From positions 3,866 to 67,865 of the forward strand of contig DKUL01000075.1 of the NCBI GenBank assembly GCA_002490665.1: 64,000 nt of DNA, written 5' to 3'. The notes beneath the pieces were generated by a model. That model was not told the origin of the DNA. It saw only the letters and a program-made list of their open reading frames with translations, and searched no databases. Shown here piece after piece: positions 1 through 7,619 of this stretch. A program made the position numbers and the translations under genes. Positions within the stretch are counted from its first letter, which is position 1; every line of letters starts with the position of its first letter. The stretch is from Lachnospiraceae bacterium UBA7205. GTDB lineage: Bacteria > Bacillota > Clostridia > Lachnospirales > Lachnospiraceae.

Positions 1-1784
1 ACATACACATAGCAGCTTTCGGACACGCCGTTTGCCGTTATCGTGATTTCCGCCATGCCCGCTTTCTTTCCTGTGATATTGCCCTTATTATCCACTTTGA
101 CAATCTTTGTGTTTTTCGACTTGAACTTCGTGGTCTGGGCTGCGCCGACAACATCGACATCAATTCTGTCCTGTCCGCTTGTCTTCAGCACATAATAATA
201 CTTTTCAGGCGTTACCTGTGTCTCTTTTACCCGGATCCAGCATTTTGCCGCCACGCCGTTTGCCGTAGCGGTAACAAGTGTCTGCCCTTCGCCTACGGCA
301 GTTACCTTGCCGTTTGCCGCCACTTTTGCAACGTCCTCATTGCTGCTGCTCCACACAGCCTTTTTCTGTGGTCCGTCCACAACAGCCTTTAACGTAACCT
401 GGTTGTTTTTGCCTTTTGTGTACAGCGTATACTCGCTCTGTTTGAGTGCAATCGTCGGCGTATACTCGTCAACGGTTATGGATACCGTATCCTCGACACC
501 GTTTGCAGCTGCCGTAATGACTGCCGTGCCCGGTTTCTTTGCCGTAATCTTTCCCTTGCTTACCGAAACGACCTTGGGATTGCTGCTTTTCCACTTGACG
601 GCATTCTTGCGCCCGATGATGTCATAGTCCAGCACATATGTCTTTGCCGTTCCCTTTGTCTTGAGATGTACAATATTTTCCTCTATCAGCGTTCTTGTGT
701 CTTTTACCGCAACCTCGCAGGTATCCACTGCAGCCGGATTCTCGCCGCTCTTTACCGTAATGGTTGCAGTACCGGCGCTGACTGCCGTCACCAGCCCGTT
801 GCTGTCAACCGTTGCAACCGCTTCGTTGCCGCTGCTCCATGTCACGGCGGTGCCTTTTGCAGCATTTGTCTTAAGCTGTTTCGTCTCTCCCTGATTTGTC
901 CCTGCACCTGTTTTTGTCACATACAGGACTGCGTGCTCCTCACTGATGGAAAGCAGTCCTTCTATTACAGTAACCTCGCATTCTGCCTTCACGCCGTTTG
1001 CAGTTGCCGTAATCTTTGCTGTTCCCGCGCTTTTTCCGGTTACCTTGCCGCCCTTTACGACTGCAACCGCAGGGTTGTCACTTTCCCATGCGATCTTCTT
1101 GCTTGCACCGATAACCGTCGGCAGAAGCTTTACGGAGCTTCCCGCGCCTTTCGTGCTTAGCTGCATCTTCCCGATGTTCAGGGAAAGCCCGTTGTCAAGC
1201 ACGGTGATATTGCAGACGGATGTCTTTCCGTTTGCCCTGGCTGTTATCGCTGCCCTGCCCGCTGCCTTGGGGATGACCTTTCCCATGGTATCCACGGTGG
1301 CAACGGCTTCGTTGCTGCTGCTCCACGCGATATCCTTGCTTGCTCCCTTTACGGATGCCTTCAGCTGAATCGACGTGCAGTCTTTTGCATCGCTTCCATA
1401 ATAGATGGATGCCGCCGTCTTATTCAGTTTAATGCTTGGTTCCACCACCGTGACGGTACAGATTTCGCGCGGAAATCCGATTCCTGATGAAATGATGGCT
1501 TTTCCTTTACTGAGGGCGGTCACGATTCCCCTTTCTCCCTCCTGGTCCACCTTCGCGATATTCTCATTCCACGAATTCCATCTCGGTTTCCTGTCGTTTT
1601 CCCCTAGTCCGGTTATTTCAAGCAGCAGTTTATTATCGCTGTCGCCAAGATTAACTGTTGCCTTAGTAACATTAATGGAAAAACTACTTGCAGCGCGGAG
1701 AACAATACCCCCTCCCCCTACAATAAAAACCAGTATAAAAGTCAAAATCAATACGCGTATCGAATTGTGTATTTTTGCTTTCAT
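1..1784 (-). CDS. Cell-surface protein with tandem BIG2 (bacterial Ig-like) domains, 3' end outside window
   Basis: The minus strand is open from an ATG at 1784 to the window edge (about 594 codons, no stop), so the C-terminus is missing. An AAAGGA ribosome binding site lies 8 nt upstream. The N-terminus has a basic start and a hydrophobic segment at about residues 9-30 (IRVLILTFILVFIVGGGG), a signal peptide or anchor. From about residue 33 onward there are roughly six or seven 80-90 residue repeats, each with the BIG2 signature 'W.S.N..VA.V...G.VTA...G.A.IT..ANG' (for example KIAWESDNPAVAVVKGGKVT). BIG2 domains are usually spacers or adhesive modules of secreted proteins, and no catalytic domain is visible in the part present. 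It follows the chemoreceptor gene by 94 bp on the same strand and may be co-transcribed with it. Whether a cell-wall sorting signal or an enzyme domain follows cannot be seen. Confidence 0.85.
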   Translation of the reverse strand, partial: MKAKIHNSIRVLILTFILVFIVGGGGIVLRAASSFSINVTKATVNLGDSDNKLLLEITGLGENDRKPRWNSWNENIAKVDQEGERGIVTALSKGKAIISSGIGFPREICTVTVVEPSIKLNKTAASIYYGSDAKDCTSIQLKASVKGASKDIAWSSSNEAVATVDTMGKVIPKAAGRAAITARANGKTSVCNITVLDNGLSLNIGKMQLSTKGAGSSVKLLPTVIGASKKIAWESDNPAVAVVKGGKVTGKSAGTAKITATANGVKAECEVTVIEGLLSISEEHAVLYVTKTGAGTNQGETKQLKTNAAKGTAVTWSSGNEAVATVDSNGLVTAVSAGTATITVKSGENPAAVDTCEVAVKDTRTLIEENIVHLKTKGTAKTYVLDYDIIGRKNAVKWKSSNPKVVSVSKGKITAKKPGTAVITAAANGVEDTVSITVDEYTPTIALKQSEYTLYTKGKNNQVTLKAVVDGPQKKAVWSSSNEDVAKVAANGKVTAVGEGQTLVTATANGVAAKCWIRVKETQVTPEKYYYVLKTSGQDRIDVDVVGAAQTTKFKSKNTKIVKVDNKGNITGKKAGMAEITITANGVSESCYVY

Positions 1785-1878
1785 CTGTCTCTTCCTTTCT
1801 TCATCATTTTCCTTTACCACCAGTTGCCATTTTAACACTTCTTTGCCGTTCTCACCCCCTGTCCTACAGTGCAGGAAT

Positions 1879-4377
1879 CTACACCTTGAAGGTCTGAATC
1901 TGCATCTTCAGTTCCTCTGCCGAGGTTGTCAGCTCCTCAGACTCCCTTGCCACTGCCTCGCTGTTTGCCATGAGTCCGTCAGCCTGCTCCACCAATGTGT
2001 CCGAGGAGCGCAGGATTTCCTCCGAGCTTGCCGCCTGCTCCTCCGAGATGGCTGCCACATTGCGTGCCACATCCTCCACCTTGTCGACCTTCTGCATCAT
2101 ATTCTGAACCAGTCCGCCGACCGCCATGATGTTCTCAAAAATCGTGTCAAACGTCACGACCGCATTCCCAATCAGGCTGCTGCTGTCACTGATGTTTTCG
2201 ACACTGCTGTTTGCCTGCGCGATGACATCACCGATTAACGTCTGTATCTCCAATACCAGCTTATCAATATTCTGTACGGACTCCATGCTCGTCTGCGCAA
2301 GCTTCGCAATCTCGGACGCGACCACTGCAAAGCCCCTTCCGGCTTCACCGGCGCGTGCCGCCTCAATCGACGCGTTCAGCGACAACAGGTTCGTCTCATC
2401 CGCAATTTCGCCGATAACCCTGGTAATATCGGTTATCTCGCCCGACACATTCCCCACTTCATCAATCGCATGCTGCAGCTTCCGCACGGAACCGTCAATG
2501 CTCTGCATCGCCGTACCAACATCCTGCATAACCGCCTTTCCTTTTCTGGAAATGTCAACCGTCTTTGTCATCCTGTCGCTCATGTCGTTTCCGTCGTCCT
2601 TTGTCTCGGCAACAAATTCCGCAAGCGACGTTGCGCTCTTTGCAATCTCGTTGACGGAGAGAGACAGCTGCTCGACTGTCGCATTCAGATCCTTCATGGA
2701 CTGGTTCTGCTTTTTCGAGGCGTCAAACATATGATTCGACACATCCTTGCTTCTATCCGCCTGGTCATGCAGCTTGTGCGACACATTGTCTATGGAAAGA
2801 ATCATGGTGCGCATCGTGGCGATAAATTTCTCCACGCAGCGACTCATCACGCCAATCTCGTCTTTGTTCCTTGAAGCCTTGTACACCGCAAAATTTCCGT
2901 CGGTCATATTCTTGATGACCTCCGTCAGCTTCTTCACCGGATTAATTACGATGTGGACAATCCTTTCAATTAATACGGTCAGCGCCAGTATGGACAAAAT
3001 GCTGAATATAATCATGACATTTCTGATATTGTTGAGGTCCTGGTATATTGTTTTTGACGGAACATAGGAGACAAGCACCCAGTCCGTGCCGGCTATCTCC
3101 TGAAACACGGTCATGTTTCCGTCCATCTCCACCAAGTCCATGTCACACGCTGAGATTTTTTCTTCGAGATTCCCCATGAAGCTGCTGCCGAGCGTCCCCA
3201 GTCTTTTGGAAATCGCACTCGTGTCGCGCGATGCCAGTACCGTGCAGTCATTGGCATTGACAAGCAGCGATTCCGCCTTGTCCATTTTCACAAAGCTGTT
3301 GACATAGACACTGACTTTGTCAAGCGGCAAATCCATGGAAATGACACGGATGTCATCTGATGCCGTGCGCAGCATACCACATACACTGATGACCGGATTC
3401 CCCTCCTCATTGGTATATGCATCCGTATATCCCACGTTCACCCTTGTCAGCCCATCCCGGAACCATTCGGTCTGTGTTACATCAGTACCTGGCGAATCCC
3501 CGTTTGCTCCCGCAGCGGGCGGCTGGGCGGTCATTTTGACTGACACGTTGCTGATTTTAACGCTTGCCGTGGAGCCTGCCGCCCCCAGGTTAAATTCCAT
3601 GCGCCCATTTGCATCATCATAATCCGTCATGGTAAAATCATAGCTGTATGTCTGTTTTTCCGTTGTCAAGTCTACAATCGTATCTGGAAGATAGCGCTGG
3701 TAATCCCTGTCCGGCGCCGTGACGCTTACTTTCATCGTCCTTGCCTCGTCCGCATAAGCGTCAAAGCGAACCTGGTATACAGCATCCTTTTTCAGCGGTA
3801 CATTCGGCTGTACATACTGCACGCTGTAGTCCACCGTCCCCTCATTTACCGTGTCAATGACGGTCTCACCATCCTGAATCTGCGCCTGCGCATCGCCTTC
3901 GAGCGCCGTAAAAAACATCCAGTCCTTGTCATCCGTCAGACTCTCGGCAACCGCAAAATCGCCGTTGTTGAGATAATTCCCATCAGCCCCTGCATCACGC
4001 AGTTCAACAGACTTAAACGATTTCGCCCTGAAAACTTTCCCATCCATGCCGGCTATGTAAAATCCATTGGTGTAATTGCTGTCAAAATTGTAATAAGAAT
4101 CCAAAAAGTCCTGTACCTGCTTCTCGTCGAAATCCATCTGCTCAACCGCCTGCTTGGCGACACTGATGGATACAAGGTTCTGGTTCAGCCATGACTCGAT
4201 TGCGGCAGCCTGGCTCTCCACGGAAGTCTGCAAAAGATTGTGGGCATCCGCCTTGATGACTTTTTTGGACACATAATAGGATAACCCTGTCAGAACCAGC
4301 ATAATGATGATAATAACCGGCAGGATAATTCCGAGCAGCCTGACCTTTATGGAAATGACTTTGTCATCTTTTGTCAT
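1879..4377 (-). CDS. Methyl-accepting chemotaxis protein with a CBM4/9-like module inserted in its dCache-like sensor domain
   Basis: 832 residues; ATG with GGAGGG 6 nt upstream. Order: transmembrane helix 1 (about 11-35), extracellular sensor (about 40-450), transmembrane helix 2 (about 453-475), HAMP (about 476-525), cytoplasmic signalling domain (about 560-832) with the conserved hairpin tip around ETNLLSLNASIEAARAGEAG. The sensor starts and ends like a dCache domain (FYIAGMDGKVFRAKS; then TEWFRDGLTRVNVGYTDAYT). Between these halves lies a block at about 135-283 that reads as a family 4/9 carbohydrate-binding module: NGDFAVAE, then FFTALEGDAQA, SVQYVQPNVPLKKDAVYQVR, and a closing KISNVSVKM strand. 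The family relays ligand binding to CheA through the HAMP and signalling helices; direct glycan binding is inferred from the module. The gene follows a sugar-binding lipoprotein gene by about 19 bp, so a binding-protein-assisted receptor is also possible. Receptor identity is firm; the module is a pattern match by eye. Confidence 0.93.
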   Translation of the reverse strand: MTKDDKVISIKVRLLGIILPVIIIIMLVLTGLSYYVSKKVIKADAHNLLQTSVESQAAAIESWLNQNLVSISVAKQAVEQMDFDEKQVQDFLDSYYNFDSNYTNGFYIAGMDGKVFRAKSFKSVELRDAGADGNYLNNGDFAVAESLTDDKDWMFFTALEGDAQAQIQDGETVIDTVNEGTVDYSVQYVQPNVPLKKDAVYQVRFDAYADEARTMKVSVTAPDRDYQRYLPDTIVDLTTEKQTYSYDFTMTDYDDANGRMEFNLGAAGSTASVKISNVSVKMTAQPPAAGANGDSPGTDVTQTEWFRDGLTRVNVGYTDAYTNEEGNPVISVCGMLRTASDDIRVISMDLPLDKVSVYVNSFVKMDKAESLLVNANDCTVLASRDTSAISKRLGTLGSSFMGNLEEKISACDMDLVEMDGNMTVFQEIAGTDWVLVSYVPSKTIYQDLNNIRNVMIIFSILSILALTVLIERIVHIVINPVKKLTEVIKNMTDGNFAVYKASRNKDEIGVMSRCVEKFIATMRTMILSIDNVSHKLHDQADRSKDVSNHMFDASKKQNQSMKDLNATVEQLSLSVNEIAKSATSLAEFVAETKDDGNDMSDRMTKTVDISRKGKAVMQDVGTAMQSIDGSVRKLQHAIDEVGNVSGEITDITRVIGEIADETNLLSLNASIEAARAGEAGRGFAVVASEIAKLAQTSMESVQNIDKLVLEIQTLIGDVIAQANSSVENISDSSSLIGNAVVTFDTIFENIMAVGGLVQNMMQKVDKVEDVARNVAAISEEQAASSEEILRSSDTLVEQADGLMANSEAVARESEELTTSAEELKMQIQTFKV

Positions 4378-4396
4378 TTCAATCCCTCCAATTAAA

Positions 4397-5365
4397 CTAT
4401 TTGTACTGTGCTACATTGCTGCTGTCTACCTTTTCAAACGGCACCAGAATATATTTGCCATCCTCCGACGCACCCTCAAGACCGGCTATCGACTGTCCGC
4501 CGGCAAGTCTCTTTGCAGCCTCGACTGCAAAAGAAATCTGGCTGTCTGTCGGCTGGAATACCGTGAAATCCATGCGCCCCTCGGCAATCGCCTGACAGCC
4601 ACCCACAGAAGCATCCACGCCGAGAAACAGCACAGAATCCGTGCTGACTCCTGCCTGTTCAAATGCGGCACGGGCACCAAGCGCCATATCGTCATTGTTT
4701 GACGCCACACAGTCGACCGGCTGTCCTGTCTTCAGAAACATCGCCATCAGCTCCTGTGCCTTTTCCGTGTTCCATCCGGCATTGTCCTCAAAGACATAGT
4801 TAATCTTCTTTCCGCTTGCCTTGAGCGTCTGCTTTAACCCTTTCGTCCTTCCGACCGCGCCCGACGCGTCCTTCGGACCCTTGAGGATTGCGACATTGAT
4901 TTCATCCTTCTGTCCAAATCGTTCCAGAATGTACTCTGCCTGGTACTGCCCGGCCATAAACTCGTCCGATGCCACATAGACATACTTATCCTTCTCCAAT
5001 GCACTGTCTGCCGGCGCATTGTTGATAAAGACCATCGGCGTGTCGCCTGCCGCAGCCTTAATCTCCGTCACGGTATCCGGCGAAACCAGCCCGCACAGCA
5101 GCACATCGTACCCGCCGGCAGCGGCTTCCTTTATCTGGGCATCCTGTGTCTCCACAGAGTTTTCCGCATACCCGACTGCAAAGGACGCACCCTGTGCGGA
5201 TGCCTGTTCTTCCAGGCGGCTTGCCCACCCTTCATAATAGTCGCCGCTCTCAATTGCCGTATAATATATTTTTGTACTGCCCGCCGTATCGCTGCTGCCG
5301 CATCCGTTTCCAAACAGGACAAGCATTGCCGCTGCCAGAAATACTGCTCCATTCCTCCGCTTCAT
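4397..5365 (-). CDS. Orphan CUT2-type (ribose/galactose-like) sugar-binding lipoprotein
   Basis: About 322 residues from the ATG at 5365, which has a GGGGG stretch 6 nt upstream; an ATG two codons earlier (5371) is the alternative. A lipoprotein signal peptide ends in a loose lipobox (LFGNGC, then a Ser/Asp-rich stretch). The rest matches Peripla_BP_4 binding proteins: YYTAIESGDYYEGW near the N-terminus, 'VDCVASNNDDMALGARAAFEQAG' region in the middle and 'LFLGVDASVGGCQAIAEGRMDFTVFQ' region near the end. These proteins bind monosaccharides outside the membrane. No CUT2 permease or ATPase is nearby; the only partner is the chemoreceptor gene 19 bp downstream, transcribed with it. A role as ligand carrier for that receptor, as in ribose or galactose chemotaxis, is therefore a reasonable inference. 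Ligand unknown. Confidence 0.88.
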   Translation of the reverse strand: MKRRNGAVFLAAAMLVLFGNGCGSSDTAGSTKIYYTAIESGDYYEGWASRLEEQASAQGASFAVGYAENSVETQDAQIKEAAAGGYDVLLCGLVSPDTVTEIKAAAGDTPMVFINNAPADSALEKDKYVYVASDEFMAGQYQAEYILERFGQKDEINVAILKGPKDASGAVGRTKGLKQTLKASGKKINYVFEDNAGWNTEKAQELMAMFLKTGQPVDCVASNNDDMALGARAAFEQAGVSTDSVLFLGVDASVGGCQAIAEGRMDFTVFQPTDSQISFAVEAAKRLAGGQSIAGLEGASEDGKYILVPFEKVDSSNVAQYK

Positions 5366-5428
5366 AATCATCCCCCATTCCTGCCAAATCCATTTACCCC
5401 AGGCACCAGTCTGCCGTGTATCATTTTG

Positions 5429-5460
5429 AAAAAAGCCCCAACAGCCGAAACTATTGGGGC
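5429..5460 (-). terminator. Rho-independent terminator after the HPr-like gene
   Basis: A perfect 7-bp stem (GCCCCAA / TTGGGGC, 5435-5441 and 5454-5460) is followed on the minus strand by a run of six T (plus-strand A run 5429-5434). It lies 9 bp past the stop of the HPr-like gene and closes the transporter operon that starts at 9119. Confidence 0.85.
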
Positions 5461-5468
5461 GTCCATCC

Positions 5469-5702
5469 TCATACCTGTATTTTATATTTATCGAGAACCG
5501 TCAAATCATCACCGTATTCGCCGCGTATGACAAGATCCAGTGGTTTTGATAAATTCAGGCTGTATATTCCCAATATCGATTTGGCATCTATCACATACTT
5601 GCCTGATATCAAATCATACTCGTTTTCAAGTGGCATTACTTCTCTTACAAATTCCCTGACTTCATCTGTCGACCGCAATGCAATTGTCATTTTTCTTATC
5701 AA
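5469..5702 (-). CDS. HPr-like (Crh-like) protein lacking the phosphorylatable histidine
   Basis: 77 residues with a TTG start at 5702 and GGAG 9 nt upstream; the next ATG (5690) has no ribosome binding site at a usable distance. HPr and Crh are about 85 residues long. The segment YVIDAKSILGIYSL (about 36-49) matches the HPr region around regulatory Ser46 (here Ser42), including the following helix. The region that should hold the active-site His15 motif (G-I/L-H-A-R-P-A) instead reads STDEVREFV, so the PTS phosphoryl-transfer histidine is absent (aligned residue Val15). Known precedent: Crh of Bacillus lacks His15 but is phosphorylated on Ser46 by HPr kinase and acts with CcpA. The gene is last in a CUT1 transporter operon, 30 bp after the permease. 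A regulatory role is inferred. Confidence 0.8.
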   Translation of the reverse strand: MIRKMTIALRSTDEVREFVREVMPLENEYDLISGKYVIDAKSILGIYSLNLSKPLDLVIRGEYGDDLTVLDKYKIQV

Positions 5703-5732
5703 AAATAATCACTCCACTCTCAACAATATTTC

Positions 5733-6578
5733 CTATCCCTTGACACCACCAAGTGTCACGCCCGCGATAATATACTTTGAAAGAATCAGGTATACAAGGA
5801 TAATCGGCACGATTGCAACGACAATCATCATGTATATCTTACCCATGTCACGGTTCATGTAATCGGCGCCACGAAGGAGTGCAATCAGGATGGGCACTGT
5901 CATCTTATCCTTTGACTGGATGACAAGGGCCGGAACGAAGTAGTTGTTCCATGAACCTACGAACGAAAAGATTGCCTGTACTGCCATCGCCGGCTTCATA
6001 ATCGGAATGACAATCTGGTTGAATGTCCGAAACTCCCTTGAACCGTCAATTCTGGCCGCCTCCACCAGCGAAAGCGGAAGTGACGACTGCAGGTAGCTGA
6101 ACATAAAATAAAATACGGACGGCGATGCAATGGACGGAATAATCAGCGGAAGCAGGGAATCATACATGCCCATATTGGTAATCAGCCGCAAAAAACCCAT
6201 TGCCGTAACCTGTGTCGGCATGACAAGGATTGCCATGATAAATGTAAATGCAGCTTTCTTTAGCTTGAAATCATATGCATAGAGACCATATGCGGTCAAT
6301 GCCGAAAAATATGTACAGATTGCTGCCGAGCTTCCGGAAACAATCAGACTGTTTATGATGCCTCGCACCATCGGAAAGGTTCCGTCATTTGCCACGCTTT
6401 TAAAATTCTTAAAAAAATACCCGCCAGGCAGTGCAGAAAACCCTCTCTGCAAATCCGCATGGGACCGTGTCGCATTGACAATTAGTATATAGAAGAAAAA
6501 CAGACACATAAATGACAGAACAGCAAGTACTACATGTGCAAAAATAGTCCGAAATTTGTTATAACCGTTTGATTTCAT
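5733..6578 (-). CDS. Carbohydrate ABC transporter permease, MalG/UgpE-type (CUT1)
   Basis: 281 residues, ATG with AAAGGAG 7 nt upstream. Six hydrophobic segments are spread along the protein. The permease EAA loop that docks the ATPase is clear: LVEAARIDGSREFRTFNQIVI, near residues 180-200. The C-terminus GVTLGGVKG is typical of MalG-type permeases. It starts 3 bp after the stop of the partner permease gene, so the two are translationally close. It forms the membrane channel with that protein and is served by the lipoprotein encoded upstream (7620-9119). No ATP-binding subunit is encoded in the operon; CUT1 importers of Firmicutes commonly share an MsmX-type ATPase encoded elsewhere. Confidence 0.94.
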   Translation of the reverse strand: MKSNGYNKFRTIFAHVVLAVLSFMCLFFFYILIVNATRSHADLQRGFSALPGGYFFKNFKSVANDGTFPMVRGIINSLIVSGSSAAICTYFSALTAYGLYAYDFKLKKAAFTFIMAILVMPTQVTAMGFLRLITNMGMYDSLLPLIIPSIASPSVFYFMFSYLQSSLPLSLVEAARIDGSREFRTFNQIVIPIMKPAMAVQAIFSFVGSWNNYFVPALVIQSKDKMTVPILIALLRGADYMNRDMGKIYMMIVVAIVPIILVYLILSKYIIAGVTLGGVKG

Positions 6579-6581
6579 ACT

Positions 6582-7532
6582 TTATCTCCTTTCCGCCTTT
6601 TTTCTCTTCCTTGCAGCTGCCTTTGAACCGTCATCATCATTGTCATTTGTTATGCGGTACACGATAAAGCACAGGATACCGCTGACGATAAACAGGTAAA
6701 CTGACAACGCGCCCGCCATACCGTAGTTCTTGCTCTTCAAGTGGTTGTTGAGGAACATAATCAGCGTTGTGGACGTACGGTCGGGACTTCCCTGGCCGTT
6801 TGTCAAAATCTGCGGCACATCGAACATCTGGAGACCACCGATAATTGCCGTAATCAGTGTGTAGGCGAGAATCGGACGAATCATTGGAAGCGTAATGCGG
6901 AAAAACCGCTGTACGCTGTTGCAGCCGTCAATCTCCGATGCCTCAAAAATATCCGGGCTGATACCCATGATTGCCGCCATCAGCATGATTGTCGAATTAC
7001 CAAACCACATCAGGAAGTTCATCACGCCGACCAAAGTCCTTGTTCCAAATGCGGAACGCATGAAATCAATCGGTTCCTTTGTAAGTCCTATTGATAACAG
7101 AATAGAATTGATAGGTCCCTTGTTTGAAAACAATGCAAAGAACAACATTGCAAACGCAGACGCCATGATTAAGTTCGGCAGGTAGATAACAACCTTGAAA
7201 AACTGCTGACCGCGGATTTTCAGACGCACATCCACAAACCATGAGGCAAGCAACAGCGCAATCACAATCTGCGGGATAAAGCCGATAACCCAGAGTATCA
7301 GTGTATTTGCCGCGTATTTTAACATATCGGATTTGAGCAGACTGACATAATTTTCCATCCCGACAAAATTAGGCCCGATTTCCTTTAGTCCCGAACGATA
7401 ATATTCAAAAAAACTGTATCGGATTGTATCTATTAACGGAATCAATGAGAAAATAAAGAAGCTGATAAAAAACGGAAGAATGAAAATGTATCCCCACTTT
7501 GAATAATTTACCTTTTTACGTTTTTGTTTCAT
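6582..7532 (-). CDS. Carbohydrate ABC transporter permease, MalF/UgpA-type (CUT1)
   Basis: 316 residues with a start-proximal GGGGG ribosome binding site. It has a basic cytoplasmic N-terminus (MKQKRKKVNYSKWGYIFILP), six predicted membrane segments and the EAA motif FEASEIDGCNSVQRFFRITLP near residues 200-220. The lysine/arginine-rich tail ends AARKRKKAERR. It pairs with the MalG-type permease directly downstream. The binding-protein gene lies 87 bp upstream, across a GC-rich hairpin. The substrate is not evident from the sequence; the adjacent GH94 phosphorylases make beta-linked gluco-oligosaccharides the best guess. Confidence 0.94.
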   Translation of the reverse strand: MKQKRKKVNYSKWGYIFILPFFISFFIFSLIPLIDTIRYSFFEYYRSGLKEIGPNFVGMENYVSLLKSDMLKYAANTLILWVIGFIPQIVIALLLASWFVDVRLKIRGQQFFKVVIYLPNLIMASAFAMLFFALFSNKGPINSILLSIGLTKEPIDFMRSAFGTRTLVGVMNFLMWFGNSTIMLMAAIMGISPDIFEASEIDGCNSVQRFFRITLPMIRPILAYTLITAIIGGLQMFDVPQILTNGQGSPDRTSTTLIMFLNNHLKSKNYGMAGALSVYLFIVSGILCFIVYRITNDNDDDGSKAAARKRKKAERR

Positions 7533-7558
7533 AAGCTATCATCCCCCTCTTTTTCATA

Positions 7559-7582
7559 CTGCGGTGCACGAATGCACCGCAG
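7559..7582 (-). promoter_or_regulatory. Intercistronic hairpin between binding-protein and permease genes
   Basis: A perfect 10-bp inverted repeat (CTGCGGTGCA / TGCACCGCAG) with a 4-nt loop lies between the binding-protein stop and the permease start. No T tract follows on the minus strand, so full termination is unlikely. Such hairpins typically stabilise the upstream message, giving more binding protein than permease. A similar hairpin lies at the same place in the xylan operon (44701-44729). Confidence 0.6.
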
Positions 7583-7619
7583 CCTGTGGTTTTATGATGT
7601 TACTTTGTTTTGAAATGGA

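Noticed and set aside
1405..2238. 277-residue plus-strand open frame across the Ig-like and chemoreceptor genes
   Set aside because: It is antisense to two clear coding regions; its low-complexity, Cys/Leu/His-rich sequence is what the reverse complement of those genes gives.
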